The translations under genes were made by a program, and so were the position numbers. From assembly GCA_910578365.1 (NCBI GenBank), contig CAJTRC010000001.1, positions 1-64,000 of the forward strand: a DNA stretch of 64,000 nt, written 5' to 3'. Source of the DNA: an uncultured Muribaculaceae bacterium (GTDB lineage: Bacteria; Bacteroidota; Bacteroidia; Bacteroidales; Muribaculaceae). The notes beneath the pieces were generated by a model, which saw only the letters and a list, made by a program, of their open reading frames with translations, did no database searches and had not been told where the DNA came from. Of this stretch, positions 32,323 to 41,144 are shown one piece after another; position 1 is the stretch's first letter, and every line of letters begins with the position of its first letter.

Positions 32323-33951
32323 TCAATTATTCTTTACCGGAAAGTCGGCTTTGCCCTGATTGATAATGCTTATGGCCTTGCGCACATCTTCATCTTCCTT
32401 GTTATACACATTGTAGAAGGCGTCCATGCCCAGAACATAACGCACTATAAGGGACTTCAGTTGGTTAACAATCAGCGAAGCCGATTGTTCAATGTAGTAC
32501 GGACGTCGGCGCACTCCCTTTTCGACGGCATAGCGTACAAAGGAATTCAGCAACACATAATCGCTGTCGAGATTGCGCAGCAGTTCGTCGAGGGTCTTGT
32601 ACTTGGAGAGTTCGGCGCGATTGAGATCGACGTATTCGTAGGCGTACGAATTTATAAGTCCGCGGTTTACCACGCTCACATAGTAGGTGTTGCGCCGGAT
32701 GGTATCGGTAGGCACAAAGTAGTCGGGACTGATGCCTCCGCCTCCGTACACGTTACGTCCGCCGAGAGTGTGGAAAATCAGCGACTTGTCGATTACACTG
32801 TCGGCCTGTTCGCTGCCGAATATTTCACCGTTGAGGTAGCGGCGGTAAATCTCGGTTTCGTATTCGCCGATACCTTCGCCGGTATAGTCTTTCTGGATGC
32901 AGCGGCCCGAGGGGGTGTAATAACGCTGTACAGTCAGACGCAGTTCCGAACTGTCGGCGAGCAGAATGGGCTTCTGCACCAAGCCTTTGCCGAAGCTGCG
33001 CCGTCCTATTATCACGGCGCGGTCGTTGTCCTGCATGGCTCCGGAGAAAATTTCGCTGGCACTGGCCGATACCTCGTCGATAAGCACTGCCAGGGGAGTG
33101 TCCTGGAACAGGCCTGTGCCATCCGCCTCAATGGTCGAATTGTCATCAAGGTTGCGACCGCGGGTTTCCACAATCACGCTGCCGGGCTCAAGAAATTCGT
33201 TGGCCATCATTACAGCCGGCTCCATGTAGCCGCCGGTGTTGCCGCGCAGGTCGACAATAAAGCTCTTTGCGCCCTCGAAGCGTAGGTTCACAAGCGCCTT
33301 GTAGAATTGCTCGTATGTGTCGCGGGCAAAACGGCTGACGCGCACATATCCGATTGAATCGGGTGTCATATAGACGCCTTCGATGCTGGCCTGAGGTATA
33401 TCGCCGCGAACGAGGGTGAAATTCTTCAGGTTCTTTTCGCCCGGGCGGCGTATGCTGAGTTTTACCTTAGTGCCTTTGGGGCCGCGTAGTTTTGCAAAAA
33501 TTTCTTCGTTGCTGAGTTTTTTCCCGGCTATGTCGGTGCTGTCGACCGTAACAATTCGGTCGCCTGGCAGCAGTCCGGCCTTATAGGCAGGCGAACCGGC
33601 AATGACTTCGACTACTGTCACTGTATCGCCCGGAGTCTGGAATTGTATACCGATGCCACCGAAACTGCCCTCAAGTTCTGAGTTGACACGCTCCAGGTCT
33701 TTGGCCGATATGTAAGCCGAGTGAGGGTCGAGATTATGCAGCAGTTCGGGAATGGTGATTTCTACAAGTGAGTCAAGAGGAACGTCGTCGACATAATCGC
33801 GGTTTATCAGAGCCAGAACTTCGAGCATCTTGCGTTGCGAACTGTCGAGGTCGACACGCGGCGAGAGCAGATAGCCCAGCCACATGCCGGCGCATAAAAG
33901 AGCGGCTCCGATTATCGGAAACCAGTATATGGTCCTGAAATGGTTTTTCAT
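32323..33951 (-). CDS. S41 C-terminal processing peptidase (CtpA-like)
   Basis: The 542-residue protein has an N-terminal signal anchor (residues 9-28), a PDZ domain near 95-175 (GGIGIQF, PGDRI) and the S41 core. The catalytic Ser lies in EVSASASEI near 297 and Lys in FGKGLVQ near 321. VDLRGNTGG lies before the active site. The C-terminal 130 residues are a Bacteroidetes-type extension. It trims or degrades envelope proteins in the periplasm. It follows the dCMP deaminase stop by 6 bp. Confidence 0.92.
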   Translation of the reverse strand: MKNHFRTIYWFPIIGAALLCAGMWLGYLLSPRVDLDSSQRKMLEVLALINRDYVDDVPLDSLVEITIPELLHNLDPHSAYISAKDLERVNSELEGSFGGIGIQFQTPGDTVTVVEVIAGSPAYKAGLLPGDRIVTVDSTDIAGKKLSNEEIFAKLRGPKGTKVKLSIRRPGEKNLKNFTLVRGDIPQASIEGVYMTPDSIGYVRVSRFARDTYEQFYKALVNLRFEGAKSFIVDLRGNTGGYMEPAVMMANEFLEPGSVIVETRGRNLDDNSTIEADGTGLFQDTPLAVLIDEVSASASEIFSGAMQDNDRAVIIGRRSFGKGLVQKPILLADSSELRLTVQRYYTPSGRCIQKDYTGEGIGEYETEIYRRYLNGEIFGSEQADSVIDKSLIFHTLGGRNVYGGGGISPDYFVPTDTIRRNTYYVSVVNRGLINSYAYEYVDLNRAELSKYKTLDELLRNLDSDYVLLNSFVRYAVEKGVRRRPYYIEQSASLIVNQLKSLIVRYVLGMDAFYNVYNKEDEDVRKAISIINQGKADFPVKNN

Positions 33952-33957
33952 TGATGG

Positions 33958-34392
33958 TTACTGAACATTTTCGATATGCACACATTCCACACCGGCACGG
34001 TGCAGAAGGTCGATTCCGTCGGACAGACGGTACAATTCATTGAATACCACCCTGCGGATACCGGTCTGTATTATCAGCTTGGCACATTCGATACATGGCG
34101 AAGCGGTGATGTACAGAGTGGCATCCTGGCCCGAGTTGTTGCTGCGGGCAAGCTTGGTTATGGCATTTGCCTCGGCATGCAGCACATACGGTTTGGTGTG
34201 CCCGTCGGCATCCTCGCATACATTTTCGAAACCGGCAGGGGTGCCGTTATATCCGTCGGATATAATAGCCTGGTTTTTAACAATAAGTGCGCCTACCCGA
34301 CGACGCTGGCAATATGAGTTCTCGGCCCATATCGAGGCCATGCGCAGATAGCGTTTATCAAGTACTTCCTGTTTCAGGTGCGATGTAGACAT
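33958..34392 (-). CDS. Deoxycytidylate (dCMP) deaminase
   Basis: I start at 34392 (MSTSHLKQEV), because the longer frame to 34440 crosses the promoter. The 144-residue protein carries zinc and catalytic motifs HAEANAI near 74 and PCIECAK near 100, and the substrate loop GYNGTPAGF near 48. It deaminates dCMP to dUMP for dTTP synthesis. It heads the unit with the protease and cyclo-ligase. Confidence 0.9.
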   Translation of the reverse strand: MSTSHLKQEVLDKRYLRMASIWAENSYCQRRRVGALIVKNQAIISDGYNGTPAGFENVCEDADGHTKPYVLHAEANAITKLARSNNSGQDATLYITASPCIECAKLIIQTGIRRVVFNELYRLSDGIDLLHRAGVECVHIENVQ

Positions 34393-34413
34393 GTCATTGG
34401 TTGAATTATCACA

Positions 34414-34445
34414 CAAAGTTAATCTAAATATTTCAAACACCCAAA
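34414..34445 (-). promoter_or_regulatory. Promoter of the dCMP deaminase unit
   Basis: TTTG (plus 34442-34445), 20 nt and TAACTTTG (34414-34421) on the minus strand. Confidence 0.7.
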
Positions 34446-34474
34446 TGTTTGGCGATAGTATTGGAATTTTATAT

Positions 34475-34482
34475 TATCTTTG
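34475..34482 (+). promoter_or_regulatory. -7 box (TATCTTTG) of the ECF S-component gene
   Basis: A TAnnTTTG match 21 bp before the start codon at 34504. The nearest TTTG is 23 nt upstream, slightly too far. Confidence 0.5.
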
Positions 34483-34503
34483 CAAAAAATATTATTACTG
34501 AAT

Positions 34504-35016
34504 ATGAACCGTGTAGTCCGACTTCATTCTTTTGGCTTTTCAGAAAGCCGCACTTATCAGGTGGCGGCGCTGTTTATAGTCGCCAATCTGATTTTGCCGC
34601 AGCTGTTTCACCTTATTCCGCAGGGTGGTGTCACCTGGCTGCCCATATACTTCTTTACCCTGGTGGCCGCTTATAAATTCGGGTGGCGTGTAGGCCTGAT
34701 TACGGCAGTGGCGTCGCCGCTGCTCAATTCAGTGCTGTTCGGCATGCCGCCTGCTGCCGCATTGCCTGCGATATTGCTCAAATCGGTGTTGCTGGCTGTA
34801 ATATCCGGAGCGGTTGCCTCACGCAAAGCCGGTGCATCGCTGCCTGCGCTTGTGGCCGTGGTGCTGGCGTATCAGGTTACGGGGTGCCTGGGCGAATGGA
34901 TTATGAAGGCCGATTTTGTTGCGGCCTGTCAGGATTTCCGCATCGGTATTCCCGGCATGCTTCTGCAGATTATTGGAGGCTGGGCTCTGATTAACTACAT
35001 GCCCGACCGGCATTGA
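34504..35016 (+). CDS. ECF-transporter S-component-like membrane protein
   Basis: A start at 34504 (MNRVVRLHSF) gives 170 residues; the longer frame begins inside the promoter. Five to six hydrophobic segments, with TWLPIYFFTL, AYKFGWRVGL and LPAILLKSVLLA, resemble substrate-binding S components of energy-coupling-factor vitamin transporters. No A or T component gene lies nearby, so it would share a common module. The vitamin is unknown. Confidence 0.72.
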   Translation: MNRVVRLHSFGFSESRTYQVAALFIVANLILPQLFHLIPQGGVTWLPIYFFTLVAAYKFGWRVGLITAVASPLLNSVLFGMPPAAALPAILLKSVLLAVISGAVASRKAGASLPALVAVVLAYQVTGCLGEWIMKADFVAACQDFRIGIPGMLLQIIGGWALINYMPDRH

Positions 35017-35046
35017 GCCGACTATAAAAGCCCGGGGGCGCCATGG

Positions 35047-36744
35047 CTATTTGCCTTCAGTGCTGCGAGTCTGTTCTATCAGTTCGTCCATTTCTTTGGG
35101 AATAATCATGACATCGGCCGGAGAAGCCGGACGCATGCCGGTGTACCAGCGGAACTTGGGCAGGAAAAACAGACTGCGCTTAGCCAGGAACAAAGGAGTG
35201 ACCGTACCGGTGGTTTCGGGCCACATTTTTATCCGCTCGGTGGTGCGGCCGGCAAAGTCGGCTCTCAGAAAACTGCTTTGCGCATTTACAATCTTGTTGA
35301 TGGTGCTGTCCTGCTCCTCGGGGTAGAGTATTAGCTCAACGCTGCCATTTATGTCCAGGTGCTTGAGATTACCATCGACAAAGTGCGCCACCATTTCCTT
35401 GCCGCTTATCTGGTTGTAATATTGGTCTTCGATATGGTCGGCGGTGAACGCCTGCTCGGGAATGTTCACCCGGTCATAAGTCGAGTCGTTGAAATGCACG
35501 GCTATCACACGGCCCGAAATCTGCCTGTCCTCACTCCACACCACCGGACTGACAAACATACGCATAGTGGAATCAGCCTCAGTCACCCGCAGACTGTCGC
35601 ATATTCCCTGCATGTCGCTGCGGTAGAATCGCACACGTGGATAAACAACACTTACGTGGGTGCTGTCGATTCTTACGCTTTCGGCCGTACCGGCTACGGT
35701 GTCGGCGGGCGTTACAATGCTGTCGATTTTCACAAAGCCCTCAATCTGCCTGCCGTGCATGAATAAGGTGTCGCCTTTGGAGTATTCCTTCATAAGCGCA
35801 TGGCCGGTTACGTAGGTCGAGTCGCGTTCCTCGTTGTAATAGCCGTAGTCGCCCAACAGCTGCATTTTGCGCACCGTATCGGTCAGTATCATTGAGCCGT
35901 AGGCCGTATATTCGGCCATCTGCTTGGTATAATACAAAGTATCGGCGGTGAGAAAGCGGCCTTCGGGAGTCACTACAGTAGAGCGGTCGTACAGCTGGCA
36001 GTTGTCGGTGCCGGTGTTGTATATCGCCGAATCGGTGAAAATGGTGCCGCGCCGGTTTATAATCTCGCTGGGAGTATATAACTCGGCAATCTTAGTATCG
36101 GTGTTGTAGTACAGCGCCTGCGAACGTATCACAAGTGTATCGGTCGAACTGTGCGCGTTCAGCACCACACCGTCGGTAAATACGGCATCTTTGGTAGGTG
36201 GTGAATACTCGCCTGACACCGACTCAAGGCGGTTGCTCGGGTCGGTGAGCACGCCAAACTGGTTGTACCATCCGAGTTCGTTTGCGAGGTCGTAGTAGAA
36301 TGTGAAATCGGTTTCGAGTTTCACATCGCGGTTTATCATCGTTACCTTGCGTGGCGGTTCGGCAAATAGGGTAGCCAGCTTGATGCGGTCGTCGTAGTCA
36401 AGGCTGTCGGCATAAACGAACAAGGTGTCGCCCTGCTGCATACGCACATTTCCGAACGCGCGGAAACGCTGTTCGCCGGGCCAGTAGTGGGCGCTGTCGC
36501 AGTACATGAACATGCCCATACGACGAAACTCCACATTGCCGTTCACGATCATAAACGAATCGGTACGGTGCTTGTAGAGTTCATCGGCCCGCTCCAGAAA
36601 CACCACACCGGTGTTGTTGCGGTCGGCATTCTGAATCTGAGGCTTAATATCGGGTTTGCCGGGCTTGGCGGGCTGCTGTGCAATACTCAGCAGAGCGGGC
36701 ACAGCCACAGCCGTCAGGGCCGCTACGGGCAGTAGTCTGCGCAT
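35047..36744 (-). CDS. OstA-like protein (LptA/LptD N-domain relative)
   Basis: The 565-residue protein has a signal peptide and then repeated beta-rich OstA-like segments of the type GNVEFRR, GDTLFVYADSLDYD and FTDSAIYNT. These form the beta-jellyroll of LPS-transport proteins. In Bacteroidetes such proteins are thought to help carry lipopolysaccharide across the periplasm. It follows surA by 12 bp in a conserved envelope-assembly block. It has no beta-barrel, so it is not LptD itself. Confidence 0.85.
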   Translation of the reverse strand: MRRLLPVAALTAVAVPALLSIAQQPAKPGKPDIKPQIQNADRNNTGVVFLERADELYKHRTDSFMIVNGNVEFRRMGMFMYCDSAHYWPGEQRFRAFGNVRMQQGDTLFVYADSLDYDDRIKLATLFAEPPRKVTMINRDVKLETDFTFYYDLANELGWYNQFGVLTDPSNRLESVSGEYSPPTKDAVFTDGVVLNAHSSTDTLVIRSQALYYNTDTKIAELYTPSEIINRRGTIFTDSAIYNTGTDNCQLYDRSTVVTPEGRFLTADTLYYTKQMAEYTAYGSMILTDTVRKMQLLGDYGYYNEERDSTYVTGHALMKEYSKGDTLFMHGRQIEGFVKIDSIVTPADTVAGTAESVRIDSTHVSVVYPRVRFYRSDMQGICDSLRVTEADSTMRMFVSPVVWSEDRQISGRVIAVHFNDSTYDRVNIPEQAFTADHIEDQYYNQISGKEMVAHFVDGNLKHLDINGSVELILYPEEQDSTINKIVNAQSSFLRADFAGRTTERIKMWPETTGTVTPLFLAKRSLFFLPKFRWYTGMRPASPADVMIIPKEMDELIEQTRSTEGK

Positions 36745-36756
36745 ATTCCGGTGTGA

Positions 36757-38121
36757 TTATTTATTGTTCTTCAGCCAGCCATCGTGCTCAAAATCACATC
36801 CGCGCCATCCGTCTTCGATACGGATATATGTTTCGCGGATTTTCTTCTGAAGCCATTTGTCGATAATTTCTTCCTTGGCCGAGTTTTCATACATATTCTT
36901 CAGCAGCTGGAAGTCATCGGCCAGATTGGCGGTGTGAGCATCAAGGCGGTTGGTGAGTTTTACAATGGCTACAACGTCGCGGTTGCTGCTGGCGTCGCGC
37001 ATTACAAAAGGCTGAGAAATCTCGCCCGGTTGTAATGTAGCTATCGCACGCGAAACTTCCTGAGGCAGCTGCGACATCTCGAACATGGTGTTGCCGGTAG
37101 CTTCATTTACCATCACACCGTTCGAGTAGCGGGTACTTTTGTCTTGAGAGATGTATCGCGCGCCCTCTTCAAAGGAGAATTTGTGGTTGTCTACAATGTC
37201 GGTGCGTACCGAGTCGAGGCGCTGAATGGCCTCGTTGAGGTCTTTGTCGGACACTTTCGGGCGCAGAAGTATATGGCGGGTGTTTACTCGCTCGCCACGC
37301 TTTTCAATAAGCTGTATGATGTGGTAGCCGTATTCGGTTTCTACAATCTTAGATACTTTTTTGGGGTCGTTGAGATTGAATGCCACGGCTGCATACTCAG
37401 CCACAAGATCGGCACGCCCTTTGAAGCCGATTTCGCCGCCGCGCACCGAACTGCCGTCGTCTTCGGAGTATAGAATGGCCATGGTGGAGAAGTCGCTCTC
37501 ACCGTTGTTAACGCGTTCGGCAATGTCGCGCAGACGCGCCTTTACCGATTCGATTTCCTCGCGGGGAATCACCGGGTTGAGTGTCATAATCTGCACCTCA
37601 ACCTGCAGGGGCACGTAGGGCAGAGAGTCGGCCGGAAGTTTGTCGAAGTAGCGGCGCACGTCGTTGGGTGTCACTTTTACATCCTTGGTGAGCGATTGCT
37701 TTACCTGGCCAACGCGGTAACGGTTGCGTATGTTGGTGGCGTAGTAATCGCGAATCTCGGAATAGGGCTTGCGGAAATATTGCTCGATTTTCTCTTTCGA
37801 GCCGAGGTTGTTGAGCAGGAAGTTCATCTGGCCTTCGACCTGCTGCTGTATCATCGACTCGCTTACGAGCACGGTGTCGAGATCGGCCTGATGAAGAAAC
37901 AGACGTTCGATCGCCATCTGCTCGGGCAGAGTGCAATAGGGGTCGCCTTTTATTGGCATACGCTCCTGCAGCGCCTCTTGATAATACTCTTCAATTTCCG
38001 ATTTATAGATAGGATCGTCGCCGATAACCCAAGCCACTTCGTCCACGATGTTGTTCTGGGCTGTTGCCGAGATTGAGAATGCGGCCATTAGGGCGGCTAT
38101 AGCGGTTTTGATATTGCTCAT
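36757..38121 (-). CDS. surA: SurA-like periplasmic chaperone/peptidyl-prolyl isomerase
   Basis: The 454-residue protein begins with a signal peptide (ISATAQ near 22), a SurA N-domain (VDEVAWVIGDDPIYKSEIEE), and two parvulin-like regions near 170-280 and 285-395. YGYHIIQLIEKRG and VNTRHIL are present in the first and at the junction. It should escort beta-barrel proteins to the outer membrane. The upstream region contains a heptanucleotide repeat (38178-38205). Confidence 0.88.
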   Translation of the reverse strand: MSNIKTAIAALMAAFSISATAQNNIVDEVAWVIGDDPIYKSEIEEYYQEALQERMPIKGDPYCTLPEQMAIERLFLHQADLDTVLVSESMIQQQVEGQMNFLLNNLGSKEKIEQYFRKPYSEIRDYYATNIRNRYRVGQVKQSLTKDVKVTPNDVRRYFDKLPADSLPYVPLQVEVQIMTLNPVIPREEIESVKARLRDIAERVNNGESDFSTMAILYSEDDGSSVRGGEIGFKGRADLVAEYAAVAFNLNDPKKVSKIVETEYGYHIIQLIEKRGERVNTRHILLRPKVSDKDLNEAIQRLDSVRTDIVDNHKFSFEEGARYISQDKSTRYSNGVMVNEATGNTMFEMSQLPQEVSRAIATLQPGEISQPFVMRDASSNRDVVAIVKLTNRLDAHTANLADDFQLLKNMYENSAKEEIIDKWLQKKIRETYIRIEDGWRGCDFEHDGWLKNNK

Positions 38122-38177
38122 TTCTTTGTGATGATATGATTTTAAGTTGCAAAGTAAGCTATTTTTTCTGAAATATA

Positions 38178-38205
38178 ATGTTAAATGTTAAATGTTAAAT
38201 GTTAA
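38178..38205. repeat. Tandem repeat (ATGTTAA)x4 upstream of surA
   Basis: Four perfect head-to-tail heptamers lie 57 bp before the surA start, upstream of a TTACTTTG element (38150-38157, minus) that differs from the -7 consensus by one base. Copy number could change spacing at the -33 position. Confidence 0.75.
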
Positions 38206-38214
38206 ATTGGTTCA

Positions 38215-39069
38215 TCATAGACTGATTTCAACGATACCCTTGTCCTCCGCTTCCTTGCGCAGAAGTTGTTGGAAGGTGGCGTCGAAATTCATGCGGGCCC
38301 GGTTGGTGAGTCGCTGATGTATCTGAGGCAGAGCCTGTTCGTAGGGCAGGGGATTGCCGCTCGGCAGATAGCTGTCGACTTTCAGCAAGTAAGTGAAGCC
38401 TCCAATACTGAGGTCGAGCATCTTCTGACCGCGGAACACCGCCATAGGCTCCGTGGCAAAGCGTGTGGGTATAAGTTGCTCTATGCTGCGCCATTCCACC
38501 CATGTGTCGCGGAAGTAGTCGTAATGGATGGCCGTACCCGCTACCATACCCTCGAGCCGGTCGATGTCGGCTTTGCCGCCATGCTGCAGCAGACGGCGGA
38601 TTTCGCGCAGGTCGGCGGCATGGTCGGGAACTTTCAGATATATGCCTTTGACCATGGGATGTCCGACGGTAAACAGTTCCTTGTGGCGGTTGTAGTATTC
38701 TTTCAGTTCTTTGTCGGTAAATGCCGTGTCGGCACTTGTATCGAACCTATAGCGACGATATTCGGCCGTAATGAGGTCACGGCGGTATTTCTCCACACGG
38801 CGGTCGATTTCTGCCATATCAAGTACCGGCAGTGCGGCCTGGTCGACCAGTTCACGGTCGACCCAGTTGTTGACGTAGCGGCGCACATATTCAATGCTGT
38901 CGGCTTCGCTCATGCCGGGCGGCACATTGGCTACGATGTCGCTTCGGCTGAGGGTGGCTTTGCCGACACGGGCCACCGGTTTCTCCTGCGCGGTCTTTTC
39001 TCCGGCTCTGTTGTAGCAGGAGGCAAGCAGCAGTGCGGCTACAAGGGCTGTGGATATTCTGATTTGCAT
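38215..39069 (-). CDS. SurA/PrsA-like lipoprotein without a clear isomerase core
   Basis: The 284-residue protein has a lipoprotein signal (LLLASC, Cys near 18) and a SurA-type N-domain (VARVGKATLSRSDIV, WVDRELVDQA). The segment that would be a parvulin domain lacks the GG.LG and G.H.I motifs. It is likely a folding helper without isomerase activity. An intrinsic terminator ends about 10 bp before its start codon, so its expression may depend on read-through. Confidence 0.8.
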   Translation of the reverse strand: MQIRISTALVAALLLASCYNRAGEKTAQEKPVARVGKATLSRSDIVANVPPGMSEADSIEYVRRYVNNWVDRELVDQAALPVLDMAEIDRRVEKYRRDLITAEYRRYRFDTSADTAFTDKELKEYYNRHKELFTVGHPMVKGIYLKVPDHAADLREIRRLLQHGGKADIDRLEGMVAGTAIHYDYFRDTWVEWRSIEQLIPTRFATEPMAVFRGQKMLDLSIGGFTYLLKVDSYLPSGNPLPYEQALPQIHQRLTNRARMNFDATFQQLLRKEAEDKGIVEISL

Positions 39070-39074
39070 AATAT

Positions 39075-39105
39075 TGAAAAAGCCCCGCCGATGGAGGCGG
39101 GGCTT
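39075..39105 (-). terminator. Intrinsic terminator between two chaperone genes
   Basis: AAGCCCCGCC (39080-39089) pairs with 39096-39105, then TTTTTC on the minus strand. It is 6 bp after the double-parvulin gene stop and about 10 bp before the next ATG. Confidence 0.85.
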
Positions 39106-39111
39106 ACTGTG

Positions 39112-41010
39112 TTATTTAACCTCTTTGAGTACTTTTTTGTTCACCTTTACCTTGTATTTCTTGTGAATACGGTCGAGCCACTCGCGTTCGAGTTCGCTCT
39201 GGTAGTCGTTGGTTACAGCGCCTTTCACATCAGCCGCATCCTCGGGAGCGTCGATAACCTTGCCGGCAACGGGGAAGTAGAAGTTCCAGCGTGAGTTGCC
39301 AGGCGCGGGCTTGGACATACCGAAACCAAGGAAGTCGGTGATGGGGTTTTCGCCTTTGGCTGCGATTACACGTTCCACTTTAATTTCACGTCCGAATTTG
39401 TCGGTCATCAGGCGTGCGAAAGTGGCAGGGTCGGGAGTACCCAGCGACTCGGCGTATTCCTTGGCCTCGTTCATGGTCGAATCGCATGTTGCAAACACTA
39501 TGAAAGCTTTGTATTTGGGCGACTCAAACTTGTAGTTTTCGCGATGAGCGCGGAAGAAGTTCTCCAGACCTTCGGTGTCTTTTGCCGCACGGTCCCAGAC
39601 ATTGCGGTTCGAAATCTCGAACATCAGAATACCGTCGCGATACTCATTGGTGAGATTGCGGTAATCGGCGTTTGTCTGAAGTAGCTGCTCACGGGCCAAT
39701 TTCAATACATCTTCATACATATTGGCCTGTGCCAGCTGGCTAAGCGCTTCGGCCAAAGCCTTGGGCTCGGTGGGCGCAATACCTGTGGCGTTGAGCTTGT
39801 CGGCAATCGAGGCTACGGTCACTGCTTTGCCGTTGATGGTATATGCGGCCAGTTTTTTGTCGCCGTTGTTGGCTACGTAGGCATCAAACGAAGCAGGATT
39901 GAGTTCGGCTTTGAATTCCTTGGCCAGCTGTTCGAGGCGGCGCTGCTCGGGCATCACACCGCGAATGTCACGTTCCATCATCTTGTTGATCTGTTCGCGC
40001 ATTTCGTCGAAGCCGGCTACACCGCGATGATCATATCGCTTTATAATATGGTAGCCGAATGAAGTTTTGAACGGCTTTGAAATTTCGCCGTTGGCCAGCG
40101 CGAACGAAATGCTGTCGAAGGGCTGTACCATCATGCCGGGACCGAACCAGCCGAGGTCACCGCCTTTGCGGGCCGAACCGGGGTCCTGTGATTCGCGTTT
40201 GGCAACTTCGGCGAAATTCGCGTCGGGTGCGCTTACGACCTCGTAAATCGAGTCTATTTCAGCCTCAATGGCCGCTATGCGGTCTTCGGGCACGTCGCGT
40301 GTCAGTTTAAGAATGTGAGCCGCATGCACTTCGCCTTTGGCCGGTTCACGCTTTTCCACACGGATAATGTGCAGGCCGAATCCGGAGTTTACAATAGGGC
40401 TTATCTCGCCAACCTTGGTGTTGTACGCCATGTCTTCGAAGGCCCAGGGTAAGCGTCCCGCAATCACAGGACCCATAAATCCTCCGCGCACTTTCGAACC
40501 GCGGTCGACCGAATATATCGAGGCAACGTCTTCAAAGGTGGTTTTTCCTGCAATAATGTCGCTGCGCAGCGAATCGAGGGTAGCGTAAGCCTTGTTGTAT
40601 TCGTCGGCATTCTGGCCGGCGGAGAGCATAATATGGCTTACGGTCACTGTTTCAAGATTATGCTCGTAGCTTGCCCTTGCAAGCGAGTCGGCGAGGGCCT
40701 GGTCGCGCAGATATGGGCGGGCGAGATCGTTGCAGTATTTGGTCAGTTCCTGATTGAACGCCTCAGTGGTGTCGAGTCCGGCGGCCTCGGCGTCAGCTAC
40801 CTTGAGCTTGTAGTTCACAAACATATCGACATATTCGTCGATGGTCTGGGGCTGAAGTTGCTGCGAATTGTTTTTCTTGTATAGATATTCGAATTCGCTC
40901 AGCGGCACTTTTTTGCCGTTGACTGTCATCAGCACGGGGTCGTTATTTTTGGCGCTTACTGCCAGGAGCACGGCTCCGAGCACTGCTGCCGAAACAAAAT
41001 ACTTTTTCAT
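39112..41010 (-). CDS. Peptidyl-prolyl isomerase with two parvulin domains (SurA/PpiD-like)
   Basis: The 632-residue protein has a signal peptide, a SurA N-domain (MTVNGKKVPLSEFEYLYK) and two rotamase domains. The first is near 120-225 (VSHIML, VRGGFMG, GFGLHIIRVEKRE). The second is near 228-345 (AAHIL, RKGGDLGWFGPG, GYHIIKRYD). A long C-terminal domain has only weak similarity to others. It should act on outer-membrane proteins in the periplasm, together with the two downstream genes. Confidence 0.9.
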   Translation of the reverse strand: MKKYFVSAAVLGAVLLAVSAKNNDPVLMTVNGKKVPLSEFEYLYKKNNSQQLQPQTIDEYVDMFVNYKLKVADAEAAGLDTTEAFNQELTKYCNDLARPYLRDQALADSLARASYEHNLETVTVSHIMLSAGQNADEYNKAYATLDSLRSDIIAGKTTFEDVASIYSVDRGSKVRGGFMGPVIAGRLPWAFEDMAYNTKVGEISPIVNSGFGLHIIRVEKREPAKGEVHAAHILKLTRDVPEDRIAAIEAEIDSIYEVVSAPDANFAEVAKRESQDPGSARKGGDLGWFGPGMMVQPFDSISFALANGEISKPFKTSFGYHIIKRYDHRGVAGFDEMREQINKMMERDIRGVMPEQRRLEQLAKEFKAELNPASFDAYVANNGDKKLAAYTINGKAVTVASIADKLNATGIAPTEPKALAEALSQLAQANMYEDVLKLAREQLLQTNADYRNLTNEYRDGILMFEISNRNVWDRAAKDTEGLENFFRAHRENYKFESPKYKAFIVFATCDSTMNEAKEYAESLGTPDPATFARLMTDKFGREIKVERVIAAKGENPITDFLGFGMSKPAPGNSRWNFYFPVAGKVIDAPEDAADVKGAVTNDYQSELEREWLDRIHKKYKVKVNKKVLKEVK

Positions 41011-41086
41011 CAGTTGTTGCGTTTTTTCACTACTCGTTATAACGGAAACGCCATGTGTTTATTATGCCTTGATATAAGAAAATAAG

Positions 41087-41121
41087 AGTCGCGGCATCAA
41101 AATGAATCAGATGCCACGACT
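41087..41121 (-). terminator. Intrinsic terminator of guaB
   Basis: A 12-bp stem with one mismatch (41087-41098 with 41110-41121), then a T-rich stretch on the minus strand. It lies 24 bp past the guaB stop. Confidence 0.75.
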
Positions 41122-41144
41122 TTTATTATATTATATCGCACTTA

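Noticed and set aside
34990..35046. Terminator between the ECF S-component gene and the OstA-like gene
   Set aside because: Only a weak GC-rich partial palindrome is present, with no good stem-loop plus T-run.
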